Shown piece by piece: positions 46,394-58,923 of a DNA stretch of 64,000 bases. The notes beneath the pieces were generated by a model. The model was given only the letters and a program-made list of their open reading frames with translations. It was not told where the DNA came from and made no database searches. The DNA is from Grifola frondosa (Eukaryota; Basidiomycota; Agaricomycetes; Polyporales; Grifolaceae), in the NCBI GenBank assembly GCA_001683735.1, contig LUGG01000001.1, positions 868,001 to 932,000 of the forward strand, read 5' to 3'. A program made the translations under genes and the position numbers. Numbering within the stretch: the stretch's first letter is position 1; each line of letters starts with the position of its first letter.

Positions 46394-47418
46394 GACACAT
46401 CATCATGCTGATTGGAGGAAACTCACCAATGTAAAACACACTGGTAACCTGACTTCCCGCATATCCTGTAACTCCGCGGATTGCTACATTGACGTCTCAA
46501 GGGTCAGAAAAAGGTCGTATGTAGTCTGATGACATCTTACAGCTTCATCGTCAAGCGTAGTGGACGTCGAGCTACTCCATGAAGACTATCGCGCATATCG
46601 CATCAGTATCCGGGATGCCATCAATAGGGATGCACACACATTCGCAAAGCGGTCAGGATGCGACCAATCCACCCAAATGCGACGATTGCATTTGGGAAAG
46701 CGTAGTAACTGCTTGGGTTCTGCATTGCTTGATCAACTATCGGAGTTATGTTCAGAACGAGGCCACAGGAAGGAGGATTGAATATAACTCACCTGAAGAA
46801 CGACGGTGGGAGGTGGTAAGAGGGAAGAATAAGCTCGCAAGGAACGGGCTGCCTATACATGGCACACGTGCAGGTCGACCCGCGTCTACCGGAAGGCCTG
46901 GCGTCATGATGAAGTAGACAGATAAGTTCCGGACGCGGGTTATCCAGCTTCGAGGAGAACGCGTGTTGGAGGCGTGTATCAGTGAACACGAGGCATGTAT
47001 AACGCCTCTATGTAGTCAGACTCTCTCAAACGCACATGGCTCTATATAGAGCACGAGTAATTACGGAGCAAAGATGTCTCAGTACCTGACCGAATAATCA
47101 CCGACTGCTGCGTGAGCAAGGGCAACCTAAGGGACAAGTTCCGCGGCGATAAAATTCAACGCGCGACAAATGCCCCAGCAGCGTCAACGTCGACGGTTAT
47201 ATGTAGTGTGCCTGGCCGGTACGCAGGAGCGTTAAATTGTAAATGATACACGGCGGAATCGCCAGCCTGGCAAAATCAGGATCAGCCATGCGTCAGTCCA
47301 AATAATTCAGTAGCCGAGGCTAAACGTACACGTAGTGAAACATACCATAGCATTAGGAACAGAAAATTGGGTAAGTCTACACGTACTGCTATCCCCTCGG
47401 TACCGCTTCCAGCACAAC
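46394..47418. other. About 1 kb without a supported gene
   Basis: Short overlapping frames on both strands (the longest is 112 codons at 46579-46917) with no conserved features. It holds the upstream region of the disordered-protein gene and the 3' flank of mL43. Several splice-like signals near 46440-46560 could be a 5' leader intron. Confidence 0.4.
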
Positions 47419-47919
47419 CTAGATCTTGAACGGCTCATCCACATGCAGTCCACTCCAAATACCTCTTGCCGCCTCTGTGCTACTCTCTACTGTCCGTCTT
47501 TTCAGCGGCTTGATCTTCGCACCGGACGAATCAAGTAGTAGTTGGACCTTCTTCTGGATCCCGGTGACCTCAAAACCCTTGAGCCCAATGACTTTATCTC
47601 TGTCGTTGACTGGACGAACACGTTCATGTCCGACAAACAAGAGTACGAGCAGAATGTGCTCACTATAGAAACCTCGGATGATGGGCTCCCTGTAGGTGCG
47701 CTGTTTTACGACGAATTCGACGTGGGGGTTTTTGCGAGCTATTTGCTCGAGATGGTTGTGGACATAGGTTCGAGTGTTTGCTGAGGAAGGCCACTTTTCG
47801 CAGAATTCAAAGACCAGCTTTCGTATTTGTGGGATGAAGGTAACATGTCCATTGGCTGGCGATGACGCCAGGCGTGCTCGCAGGAGAGGTTTCGTGGCAG
47901 GAGCGAGCTTGGTAGCCAT
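47419..47919 (-). CDS. MRPL51: Mitochondrial large-subunit ribosomal protein mL43
   Basis: Component of the mitochondrial 54S ribosomal subunit, with the thioredoxin-like L51/S25/CI-B8 fold. Start 47919: MATKLAPATKPLLRARLASS, a basic leader, then GHVTFIPQIRKLVFEFCEKW, SSANTRTYVHNHLEQIARKN, VEFVVKQRTYREPIIRGFY. A 54-base intron (47663-47610) follows; it is a multiple of three and free of stops, so the unspliced frame is also open and would insert 18 residues. Removing it restores the family sequence FYINDRDKVIGLKGFEVTGI and QKKVQLLLDSSGAKIKPLKR. Ends DEPFKI at 47419. The product is about 148 residues, normal for fungi. Confidence 0.93.
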   Translation of the reverse strand: MATKLAPATKPLLRARLASSPANGHVTFIPQIRKLVFEFCEKWPSSANTRTYVHNHLEQIARKNPHVEFVVKQRTYREPIIRGFYSEHILLVLLFVGHERVRPVNDRDKVIGLKGFEVTGIQKKVQLLLDSSGAKIKPLKRRTVESSTEAARGIWSGLHVDEPFKI

Positions 47920-48274
47920 GGCTGTGAGAAGAGGGTGCGATGTCAGTGGTAAGTAAGTAATGGGTTTAATCGGGAATTTAAATTGTGTAAGAAAAAAGTC
48001 ATCGGGGATTTAATGTAGAACAAATAAAGTAAGAATCGGGGTTTAAATATGCTACTACGAATTGTAAGGATGATGGTTCGAGGTTGAACGTTGATTTCTC
48101 CGCCTGCGCTTGCAGACGCATCCCATCGCCTCAACACGATCTCTGAAGTCATTTCGCCACGGGACGCGTCGACTTGGACGCGTTTGGACATCTTACTGCA
48201 TAACACTCTCGCCACACTCGCGTTTGCCGTCCTCAACGGCGCTTGGCTGCCTCCATTTCATTTCCTGAGGCGCC
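47920..48274. promoter_or_regulatory. Divergent intergenic region, mL43 / nuclear-type protein
   Basis: 355 bases between two start codons, including an AT-rich segment at 47945-48060. It should carry both promoters. No specific motif claimed. Confidence 0.45.
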
Positions 48275-50709
48275 ATGGCTCGTGCAACTCGCTCAACCAC
48301 TCATCTCGAAAAGGACAAACCCGCAGAGACCGCACCTTCAACCCGCAAAACTGGCTCGAAAAAGCGGAAACGCGTTTCTAATGTCGATGCCGCAGACCAG
48401 CCTGCTGCCAAGCAGCCACGTACTGATATCAAAGAGGAGGACAGTCAGGAGCTAGAAGAGCTTCCAGCGGAGACAAAAGAAGTCGACTTGCCCAGCAGTG
48501 GCGACGTTCCGATACAGTATTCTGATGCACAGAAGATCTTGGATGTTCTTGAAATGTACGTCTAGTCTACCGTGCAACTTCCTAAGTTTTCGGTATAATT
48601 GATATCGTTATTTCAGGGTCGACACCCAAGGGCTTCTTGACCGGGTCTTTCCTCTACCAACAGACTCTCTGTCGTCGACATCTTCAGAATATGCCCCGTC
48701 GTCTTCGACTGAGTCATATTCCTTCCGAGCTCTGCTTAAGAACTCATCTCAGTATCCATTGCGTGTGCTTCGGGTACGCATAACGCAGCACGTTGTCATT
48801 CGTTGTTCTGACTAACATATACATCTGTAGTCCGCCATCCAGCACTTGTACCCAATATCCTCACACCCGCGGTCGCGTCCGTCTGCCCCGGCTGCGCAAC
48901 AGCGCCGCTTCTGTGACCTTGCGCTGTCGCTACTCGACCAAGCCTCGTTTCAGTCTTCGCCCATCCCTCTCAATGTCGAGAGCATCATCCCCGACAGCGG
49001 GGTGTTGGCAGTTGAAGATGCTAACTCGTCCTCATCAGTTCTTGCATCACCAACTTGTGTCCGGAAACGGAAATACGCGCTGATGCAGCGACTACCCACT
49101 GGAAACTGGTGGACGTCCCTCGACTCCCACATCCCATCTGCTGCAGTTGATGGGAAAGACCTGAAAGATCTCCCAACCGCATACGCTGAACTTGTGGCGA
49201 TACTTCCTTCCGCTTCGACGTCCGCGTCGGAACAGCGGATCACTCTCGCGAACTATGTACCAAAACGGGCTGCAGAGAAAGCGTCGCATAGACCGCCAGG
49301 ACCCCGTCAACTCAGCTGTGGGAGGTTCCTGGACTATGGACCTTATGCCAGTTTCGCGCCTAGCTTCGACCAAGACGGCGCGGAGATCGGTCGTTGTGCT
49401 CTGGGGGAGGTAGTTTGGCGGATACAAAAGAAACGACGTGCCCGAGAACGAATCAAGGGCAAGCAAAAAGCGCTCGCTGCATCTGTGCATATCTGTGACG
49501 ACGACGTCATAATGGCAGACGCTTCCAACGGTCAGGGCGAGAAGCAGGAGGTTAAGAGTCGGAATGCAGACTTGGTCTCTGAACTAGAGAGTTTACTGCC
49601 GCCAGAGGAGGTTAAAGCCATCAAGTCTGCGTTGGGTAGCCTAGAACTGGAGACGGCTGTACAAGAGCTACTGGACAGGAATTCGAGGGCTCTCAAGAGG
49701 CTAGAAGAACTGCAGCTGGCGCGACTTGGGCAAGAAGGAGGTGGTTCGAGTACAGTCGAGGTTGGTTCGGAGGAATGGGATGTTGGTACGTCAATGAGAT
49801 TCATTTTCCGGTGTACGTTCATACTTAGCGAAACGTCCCTTTCCGCAGCTCAAGGCATTTTTGACTCCCTAACTTTGCTGGCGTCATTACGGCCCAGGTC
49901 GTCCGCTGACAGTTCCTCAAATGCGCCTATTGTCCCGCCGTCTTCTGTGCTCCGCAAATTACATCGCACACTTCCCCTCGGAGTGACGCAAGGCTGGTAT
50001 GGCACTCTTCCTGAAGGCCGCACATCGGCCCTCCGAGACGATACGACCATCCATGTGAGGTCAGGAGCCGCCATTCCTGCAGTCCAGCCTATCACTGCGC
50101 CTGCGCCTACTGCAACGCCTGTGAAGACTACGGCGCCCGCCGTTCCCTATACACCCTACTCCCTATCCAGCGAATTATCAAGCTAGCCAGTATCGCGGCG
50201 GTTACGGGACATACACACCGGGTCAGGCGAGCGGTTACTACGCAAACTATGCGGCCCAAGCTCAAGCCTCGGGAGCGCACTATCCCAGCCAGCAGTACAC
50301 TGCAACGGGACAGCACCAGTACGCGTATTCCTCATGGTACAACTACCAGCCCCCTGCCGTCGCACAGGCTCAGGCCGCCGCAGGGGGTGTCTCAGGGCGC
50401 GCCACACCTCAGCCGGCGGCGACATCGACGATGCCTGCGAACTACGCGAGCTTCTTTGCTGCCACGCAGCAGCCCCAGCCTCAACGCGCTGTAGCGAACA
50501 CCGTGGTCTCTGCCGCAGCGAGTAAGGCTTACCCGCAGGGCACCTGGAGCGGGGCGACCGCCGCTGGCTACGCGGCTCCAACGCTGCCTCCGCATCTACG
50601 GAGTGTCGTGGGCGGCACCAGTGCACCTGGCACTCCTGCGCCCTCGACGCCAAGCGGCAGTAGCACATATGGGTACTTTGGCGCCCAGGCTGCCCCTGCA
50701 GCGCGGTGA
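48275..50709 (+). CDS. Unrecognised nuclear-looking protein with Tyr/Gln/Ala-rich tail
   Basis: Start 48275: MARATRSTTHLEKDKPAETA, then a basic cluster (TGSKKRKRVS, KQPRTD) that looks like a nuclear localisation signal. Exons 2-4 encode helical segments (QYSDAQKILDVLEM, SYSFRALLKNSSQYPLRVL, SAIQHLYPISS, RRFCDLALSLLDQASF), a Trp-containing block (LPTGNWWTSLDSHIPSAAVD), RCALGEVVWRIQKKRRARER and a coiled coil (LVSELESLLPPEEVKAIKSA ..RALKRLEELQLARLG). An intron near 49787-49850 precedes AQGIFDSLTLLASL. The low-complexity C-terminal region is rich in Tyr, Gln, Ala and Pro and ends at 50709. Between PYTP and YPANYQASQYRGGYG the frame is off by two bases near 50158, consistent with loss of one AC. 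No family recognised; chromatin or RNA-binding roles are guesses. Confidence 0.7.
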
Positions 50710-51346
50710 TCGTACGAGCCGGTCCTAGTTGTTATTGTAGTATTTGAAGAGCATACTATCGCTTCTAATTGATTTATACTTCGGGCATATGCATCGTATC
50801 CTTGTCATTGCATTCGGTAGCATACTAAACGGTTCAAATTGGCACCAGCAATATACTACTTCTGCATTCACGGAGGATGCGTCAGCCTAAAAAAACCCCT
50901 CGTTTCAACTACCAGTGCGCGAACACTGCGATGTCTGATGTCGTCTAGACTCTGCAAACTCAACATAAGAGCAAGCGAGCTGACTTCCCAACACCAGGCC
51001 GTCGTCCGAAGCTCGACGCCTCGCTCTAACACGCAAAACCACCCCCTCGACGCCTCGGGCGCGCATATGCAGCACCCTTCTCGGGGGGAAAGTATCCAAT
51101 CGCAGACCTCGACCGTCGGAGAATACGATAGAGACCAGCGAGGTGGGATGAATGAGCGTGTGGTAAAAGAAGAACTTCGCAATTTCTCGAGGTTTGTAAA
51201 TATGCTCGGCGGCTGCCGAGTTGCATACGACCCTGACGCCGATCAATCTCACAACATCGTTGGGTTGAGAGAATCACCACGATGAGCAGCCACAAAGTCC
51301 AATTCACGGAGACGAAAGCTACATACATCCACCTGCTGATCAAGAC
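50710..51346. other. Convergent gap, no gene seen
   Basis: 637 bases between two stop codons. A 148-codon plus frame (50839-51285) and opposite-strand frames overlap here without motifs. Two 3' untranslated regions are expected. Confidence 0.4.
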
Positions 51347-53617
51347 TCAGCGTTCAGGTTGGGGGGCGATTATACTATCCAGGGTATATTCCCCTTTCTC
51401 AAGTTTCTCCTGGATCACTTTCTCCAACTCAAGATCTCGCTGAATCGCGTTCTCGTGAAGATGCATTGGCGAATTGACGGAGAACTCCCATATCTTGTTC
51501 ATGTCGGGGATGGCAAGCCGAAGCCGCTTAACAGTCGAAAGGAACACTGTGACTGGTGCGCCGCAACTGTACATAGCTTGAAGGGCGCAATGAAGGAACC
51601 CTAATATGATGCGCGTCAATATACTGCACTGTCACTCGCACGAAGAATCGTACTTACACACGTGATTTTCGTCGTCCGGCGGATACGTGGTAGCAGCGTC
51701 CACGTAAGATGCGGCTGCTTTCACAAAATGATCCCGAATGACCTCGTCTTCTTCCCCATCCTTGATGCATTGAGAAGCCATCTGTGCATGATAGAAACCG
51801 ATCATGCTAGAAGAGTGGAAGTGTGAGAATTCACGCAAGCCTCAATGAATAACAACGCTCACGCAGCAGCCCTTCCTTTAGGGTATAACCAGAAGGACAT
51901 AAGGAACCCGGGGTCACAGTCGGTCGGTTGGTCATCTGTTGCGGTTTCCATCTCTCGAATCATGTCTTGTGCATCTTCCAAAAGGTCAGCGAGAGGAAAC
52001 TTTGAATTGGGACCAGGATCCTGCGCATAACCCTGAAAGACGATGTCAAATCTCTGGACTACCATCCAAGGTGGGGCTTACCATCATCTGTACTTCGAGG
52101 CGCATCGACCGCACACCCCGCAGGAAGGAGTCTTCGAAAACAACACCTCGATCATCTCGAGAGACATCCTTCCAAGCCCTGCGTCCCCATTCGAGGATCT
52201 CCACAACCCTCCCATACAGCTCTGAGGACAATTGGTGGTTACTCCTCAGTCCACTCTCCAGGAAGGCCCGCATAATGTATGCTCTGGGACATAATTAAAT
52301 GATCGCTATCAGCGCCTTGGGTGATGTGGCGGTTTACAGAAACGGACGAACCGAACAGTGGTCGCAATAGCTGGTCGAACATCATTCCAACCGCCATTTC
52401 TCAGTCTCTCCTGAGCGCCATCAATGACCGCCTGCACACCACCTTCGGTCCAAGCTTTCCACTTGGCGCACTCGAATTCCACTGATATCGCCACGAACCT
52501 CAGACGAAGTGACGTGAAAATGACTGTCTCTCTTACTCTGTTTGTTATATTTCGTTATCCAATCGCTTTCTGGCATATGGAAGACTCGCTCATCCCTCAT
52601 AATGCCATTCGTGATCTCCGCAATAGCCTACGAGATCATCAGCGAAGTGGACAACTAGAACGTTCATGTGCGAGACTCACACCAAGCTTACCGACAAGCA
52701 CTTTAGGTCCTCGTGTGCCGGAGAGGGGATGTTCTTGCAGTTGCTTCATCATCTCCACGCCCTTCGCGAAGTCCTACAAACAATATTACTTTTGATCAAC
52801 AGATGCTACAAACATCCTTACATTGTACGCGCCCCCTATAACCCATGCCTATTTAGCGAGTTCAGAATAAGTGTTCTGACGAGACAAAGTATCAATTATG
52901 GAAGCTCACGCTGGTCCGTCCGCCCTGTCCGGACTGAATGGCCTCCGGAATCATAGCAAGCGCCCTTGACCATGGCATTTGATTCAAGTTTATTGACGGT
53001 ATGAGAGGGAATGGGACCGATGCGCTCTCTTTCTTTGCTTCCTCCTGTTTTTCTCCATAGCTTTCCACTCAGCATTGTACTGCTCCTTCTGCTTTTGCTC
53101 ACTATCATTGAGGTTCATAACGGGCAGTGCCGCTAGTGCTTTCTTCCACGATTCGATACTATTTTCAATCTCTTGAAGACCCTGAGCCGTCCTATAGTTA
53201 GAAATGTTGTAGGAATCTATACGACTACGTACAGCTTGTGCAGTAGCAAGACGAGCCCATGCTTTCGGATAATCAGGATCAAGCTTAGTAGCCTGAGGGC
53301 AGAAGAAATCGATTTCTTAATACTCAAACAACACACGATAATTGTCAAAGAACGCACCTTAGACGCATCCGAAGCGGCATCCAGATATCTCAGGGGTAAA
53401 TAGTACTTAGTGGCACGCATGATACAACAGTGAAGGAATTTCACTTTCTCATCGCCAGAGAGCAGGCGGCGCGATTCGCGTACAAAATCGCATTTTCGCC
53501 GTCGCATTCGATTGTATCGCCATACTTGTGGTATGCTAACGCGTATTCTCTTTGTACAAAGAGCGCGTTCCCCTCTGCCTTGAGCTGAGCAGCTTTGTCT
53601 TTGGGATTATCGGGCAT
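51347..53617 (-). CDS. Tetratricopeptide-repeat protein
   Basis: Start 53617: MPDNPKDKAAQLKAEGNALF, opening a three-unit TPR block (AYHKYGDTIECDGENAILYA / NRAACSLAMRKYLDAASDAS / ATKLDPDYPKAWARLATAQA) of the Hsp70/Hsp90-co-chaperone type. After a charged helix (EQYNAEWKAMEKKQEEAKKE) comes a long helical C-terminal region with WSRALAMIPEAIQSG, VEFECAKWKAWTEGGVQAVI, LADLLEDAQDMIREMETATD and IIAPQPER at 51347. About ten short introns. A run of five A (T5 at 53048-53052 on the plus strand) must be six to keep frame between AMEK and KQEEAKKE. The family is common in agaricomycetes; its role is unknown to me beyond the TPR scaffold. Confidence 0.78.
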
Positions 53618-55279
53618 TCTGCTGCTGTTGCTAGAATAAGATTGTAAAAGGCCCCAAAAATGAAAGCAAACAAACCAAAAACGGAGAAATCCACGACCAC
53701 GTCTTTGTATAAAGTAATAAATAGTACGTACTCGGTTGCAAGACCTCTCTTGCGGCAATTGCCGAACATACGCATACGCCCACAGTTCTGTGTCCATTTT
53801 GAAGTTCGAACGAAATCCTTGAGTGGCTCAGATGATATTCAATGCAGGAGCAATTATTTGTGAAGCAGCCACGGGCACGAATCACACATTGCGACCTGCG
53901 TGAGTTTCCATGCATCGTGGAACAAGAAGATCACCCACGTCCATCGGTGTAGTCACTCAGCGAACTGGAAGGACTGCTAGTAGAGCGCGAGGAAGGCACG
54001 CTGGGGGTTCATTACATGATGAAGAAGATGTGACTGCTATCTTAACATATAGCAGTAGAGCCAGGTTCGATTTTGATCGAGCAATACCTGCTTCATCGAT
54101 GAACCCTCACTGGAGGCAAATGAAATGGCGAAACTTGCCTACATATCCCATAAGTGTGCAAAACCCTCATCAATATCGCCACTCCACTCTATGCTCCAGC
54201 GGTATCATCACAAGCTCTTGTTATCTTGCGGCGCCGTGTATTGCGACTCCCACCGAGTGAGGTTAACGTTGCATCGGGACAATGTTGAGGCGTTGATATC
54301 ATCGTTCTGTTGACTCTCTCTTGAAAAATCCAACATCTTCGAACAATGGAGGCGGTGCAACTGAAGAAACGACCCCGAAAATCACGCCGCAGCGTGGCAT
54401 CAGGATGTCCGACGGATGAAAATCACGCTGTATTCTGGTGGTGTGACTAAGAGCAGCACAGCCAGCTGCAGACGCGAACGATGAGAGCCCAGTCACCACC
54501 TGCGTAATTCCGATAAATGTCAGCCTTCTCATCAGCCATCAGAGCTTGGCTGTCTTGGTACACACCTTTCGTTGTCCATATGACCGTGCTGCTGCCAATG
54601 TAATTAAACTGCTGTGCTCGCAAACGCGCCGCTACACTCCCATTCCAAGACGCACAAGCCTTCGAGCACCTTCAGGCAGCTTCAGGAATCAGGATGGAGT
54701 CAGAAGCGTGACATTCTGAAGATCTAGGTTACCGGCGATCGAGTCTTATCATATCTAATATTCAAATTAGATATGAAAATTGAGATCTACACCGGCTATT
54801 ACCGGTCCCAACTGAGGCGTTATCGCAAGCGTCTCATTGGATCGACTAGTCTAGACCGACGATCCATTCTCCTCCCAAAACAGCAATTTTGGTGATCCCT
54901 GAGACGCACCATCATCTTCTTCAGTGCAAAGTCCTTGGAGGAGTGGCTGATCACTGCTCTGCAATCTTTTGCAATGCGCGGACAACCCAGGGAAGTTGAG
55001 GAACAGTTTTTGAAGGAAATCACGGACTGCGCGGCGCGATAAGGTCCCCTCGGTTACGTTGCAATCGACGGCAAGCTCGGCGGCACGCCGGAAACATTTT
55101 TTGCTATCTCGTCAACACCCGGAACGGCCCTTGGAGTGGCTGCCAAAAGCTACCAAAGGGCCGTCTCTGTCGAGCGCGCTTGCTCCAGACTTCTTCTGCC
55201 TGGCTTGACGTTCCCCCATCTCCATACCACGGTCGTGCTTTAAAGCACCAGCTCACCTGAGGATCCGATAACTCTCGCT
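53618..55279. other. 1.66 kb without a supported gene
   Basis: Short frames only. At about 54905-55040 (plus) an amphipathic open segment SLEEWLITALQSFAMRGQPR then EVEEQFLKEIT looks coding-like but has no start or splice partners; it may be a remnant. The tail before 55279 is the ammonium transporter promoter. Confidence 0.4.
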
Positions 55280-57244
55280 ATGTCCGCCGCACATAATACT
55301 ACCCTTTTTCACCGCACTGTATCGGTTGCTGGAGAAGGAACTCGTGGTCTTGTGACCCGTTAGTAGTTTGATCCAATCAATATTTTTCATACCTCGAGCT
55401 GACCGTCCCATGAAATGTTGCAGGCGATGGTAGCCAGTGAGTTTCTTGCCGCTCGCTCTCCTTTTATACAAAACGCTTATCTTTTGACAGATATGACAAA
55501 GGCGACGTGGCTTTTATAGCACTCTGCGGAGTTCTCGTCTTCTTCATGGTGCCTGGTGTGGGTGAGTGATAGCGACGCGCCCCTGCATATCTCAAGATAG
55601 CGTCCTCACCTTATCTTCTCCACGCAGCCTTCCTCTACTCTGGGTTGTCCAGACGAAAGAGTGCACTATCTCTCGTGTGGGCAGTTGCCGCCAGCAATGC
55701 CGTCGCGATTTTCCAGTGGTGGTTCTGGGGTTACTCGCTGGCCTTCTCCCCCACCGCTACCAATGGGTTTATCGGCGACCTGAGAAGCTTTGCTCTACGA
55801 AAAGTACTCGGCGATCCGAGCCCTGGCTCCCCGCTCATCCCGGAAATCTTGTACAGCTTTTTCCAGATGGAGTTCGCCTGTGTCACCGTCGCCATCCTCA
55901 TGGGCGCCCTAGCTGAGCGCGGTCGTGTCTTTCCCGCGGTGGTCTTCAGCTTTGTATGGCTCACCATCGTCTACTGCCCGATTGCTTACTGGGTATGGGG
56001 ACCGGCGGTGGGCGTTCAAGTGGGGCGTTTTAGACTATGCTGGTTCGTCGATCTCTCCTTCCCGTGGATTGCAACCTCACCTAGCGTAACAGGCGGCGGA
56101 CCGGTGGAGATTGGGAGCGGATTTTCAGGCCTGGCGTATTCCTGGGTCTTGGGCCGCCGCAGCGAACGGGAGCTACGGAATTTCCGTCCGCACAACGTCT
56201 CCATGGTCGGTCTCAGCACCTTCATCCTGTGGTTCGGATGGCTCGCATTTAACGGCGGAAGTGCGTTCGGCGCGAACCTCCGCGCCATCCTCTCCATCTG
56301 GAATTCGATGATTGCTGCCGCTATGTCGGGAATGGTTTGGTGCCTCCTCGACTATCGCATCGAGCGCAAGTGGTCCATGGTGTTTTTGTTCCGGCACCAT
56401 TGCTGGCCTCGTAGCGGCGACGCCTGCTTCTGGTTACATTCCCCAGTGGGCGGCGGTGATCATGGGCATAGTAGTGGGTGTATTCGCCAACTACGGCACG
56501 AAGGGTATGTCATTCCCCGTCATAAATTTTTTGCTGCAGCTGACGCACAAACGTTTGACAGTCAAATATTTACTTCGGATCGACGACGCGCTTGGTAAGT
56601 TATTGCAGTGCTTCAGTAACGTTCTTCAATGGTGTATCTAAAACGCACTTAACAGATCTGTGCGCCGAACACGCCATTGGCGGTATCGTCGGCCTCTTGT
56701 TTTGCGGTCTCTTTGGAGACAGCGAGATCATCGCGCTCGACGGAATCAACACTTCCGCGAACGGAGGCTGGCTCAACCACAACTGGAAACAACTCTACAT
56801 CCAGTTCGCCTACGTTTGCGCCGTCGTGGGCTACTCCTTCGTCATGACCGCCTTCCTCGCGAAGGTGACGGACTACATTCCTACCCTGCATCTCCGCGCT
56901 TCCCCTGAAGCGGAGATGCTCGGCATGGATGATGCTGAGGTATGTTCGAGCATCTTTACTCTCCGTACGCTGTTCGCTCATGTATGCGGTGCAGATCGGA
57001 GAGTTCGCGAGCGATTACATCGAAGTGCGCCGCGACTACACGGATTGGACGCCCCCTTATGCGCACAAGGGCGACTCCGACTCTGAGACCCCCACGGCCG
57101 CGGGCGACCGACATGCACTCCCAGACACATCAATATCCACCCAGGAAGTCACCGAGTCGCCGTCGAATGGGCTCGCTGAAAAAGCAGCCGGATGGCGCGC
57201 TTCCTGTGCTCACCGAGAAAGTTGACGGGCAACCCCTCCCATGA
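55280..57244 (+). CDS. Ammonium transporter (Amt/Mep family)
   Basis: Plasma-membrane ammonium permease with 11 helices. Short exons from 55280 give MSAAHNTTLFHRTVSVAGEG, then YDKGDVAFIALCGVLVFFMV, PGVAFLYSGLSRRKSALSLV, IFQWWFWGYSLAFS and FFQMEFACVTVAILMGALAE. Later segments include NVSMVGLSTFILWFGWLAFN, TIAGLVAATPASGYIPQWAA, EHAIGGIVGLLFCGLFGDSE and QFAYVCAVVGYSFVMTAFLA, with the two membrane His positions expected in HNVS- and EHAIGG-type motifs. Frame breaks: two bases missing near 56007-56009 (GPA/WAFKWGVLDYA), two near 56380 (WSMV/FCSGTIAG), and one extra A at 57179-57183. Without that A the tail reads KQPDGALPVLTEKVDGQPLP and stops at 57244; as written it stops at 57225. Three breaks in one gene make pseudogene status possible, but nothing else is decayed. 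Confidence 0.85.
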
Positions 57245-57580
57245 CGTCTTGCATTCTGCATGCTCTCCCATTAATACCCGGTTCTTTTGTATGCACTTGG
57301 GTTGGACTGACAGTTAGATTATCTAGTCGCTGGGACCCACTCACATCACGTCGCTTACGGTAGTTACAAAGTAATATAGCTAGGACTGCAACGCAAAACG
57401 ACATGTATTATTAGTATTAGTAGACAGTACCAGCAGTGATGTATTCAATTGATAGAAATTTATCAATCAGCGTATCCGTTGCAGAACGAATTTTGAACGA
57501 GTCCGAGTGTATGAGTCAGCGAGCTCGAGCTTGCCTTCTGCCGCCATCTGCTCTGCTGCACTGCAACCTTCCTTGGCTCT
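57245..57580. other. Intergenic, no gene seen
   Basis: 336 bases after the transporter. Only short frames; probably its 3' untranslated region. Confidence 0.4.
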
Positions 57581-58701
57581 ATGCAACGTCCCGTCTATGA
57601 GTTGGACCCACACGCAATGGACAAGGTCGCTAAAGTAAGTAGTACATCTGAGTGCATACATGTGATCAGGTGCTCATGCGGAATCAGACGTCCTCTGCCG
57701 AATTGCGGTCCCCCATTCGAACCCGCTCGCGTGCGCGACGCGAGAACCTCCCTCCTCCACTCGCACCAACAGACAGCCAGCCCCTCGCGACGGCACACCT
57801 GGGCCTTCTGAGGGGTCGTAAGTCGCAGTCCTTCGAGTTTGAGCAGCACGGCATCTATCACCGTGTGCTGGTGGACAAGGACTCCAGACGGCGGGGGCGG
57901 GCAAGTGGGCGGGTTGAGGGAACTGAGGCTTCTACAAGTGAGCAGTCTGCGCGAGTTGCTGTGTCGGCACCCCAGATCATGTCGTACGTCTCAGTCCCTC
58001 CTCATCCTTATGTTACCATTCGCCGTCAAGGTCGTCCCACTGCTTCTGCACCCCCCACTTCTGGTCCCACAATGTCCTCTCACTCTGCAGCTCTCCCTTC
58101 TCATTCGGCAACCCTTTCCTCTTGTTTCCCAACCTCTGCTTCTGGTTCTCCAACACTTTCCTCTGGTCCCCTGGCTCTTCCTCTACCTGTCGTGTCTGTT
58201 CCTTCGGCTGTAGGCTCTGCGGGCTCCTCTTTTGGCTCTACCAACATGTCTGGTCCTCCAGCTCTTGTCCGTTCCTGTCCCTCAGCTCCTGTTCGCCCCA
58301 TCTTCCCTGCTCGCCCGAGGAGCGGTCTCTCTGTCCGGTTTGCTGGCGACTCTAGCCCGGTACCTCAGCCTCCCTACAAAGAGCCTCATGCAGTTATTCC
58401 TGTGGCTCCGCTAGAGTTTACTGCTCCTGATGAAACTCCGCGAGCGTACTGCGACCTTTTCCTCGGGGGCATCTTCTACGGGCTGAAGGTCCTCGGTATG
58501 ATGGTGATCCTTGCATTGGTTTATGATGTTGTACCCCTCACGTCCTCCCATACTTCCTTGTTTGTGTTTTTCTCTGTCTTCTCTTTGTCGTTTAGAACAT
58601 ACGCCCGACCAGATACCTGTCACAGTGTTGATATAGTCATTTGCATCCCTTCGTTGTCACTAGAGTTGTCGTGTTCCTTTCAGTCTGAATGTGATTTGTG
58701 A
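57581..58701 (+). CDS. Hypothetical Ser/Pro-rich protein
   Basis: Possible two-exon gene: MQRPVYELDPHAMDKVAK from 57581, a short 35-base intron, then a long open frame to 58701. The frame is basic at first (RSPIRTRSRARRENLPPPLA), continues with GRKSQSFEFEQHGIYHRVLV, and then becomes a Ser/Pro/Thr-rich stretch of about 180 residues, ending in hydrophobic sequence that may be intronic read-through. No family recognised. The length of the frame, about 340 codons in G/C-moderate sequence, is the main support; composition alone could produce it. Confidence 0.4.
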
Positions 58702-58923
58702 TTTCTGTCAGTCGAGACTTCATACGCTTGATGTGCAAACTCGGAGCGCAAGGACACTGGTGCAAATATTTGCCTTTCTGACGATTGCGCTATTGCCGCC
58801 GACGGAGCATTCTACAGAACCTGCTATTTTCAGACTTCGGCTCTCTCAGGCGATCACACCATCTCTCACAGTCTCTTTGCTTTGCACAGCTTACAGCGCC
58901 CACTGTGGATCAAGGCCACGACG

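Noticed and set aside
2997..57244. Programmed ribosomal frameshifting as the cause of the frame breaks
   Set aside because: The sites share no slippery heptamer or common direction (losses of one or two, and gains of one), and they occur in unrelated genes.
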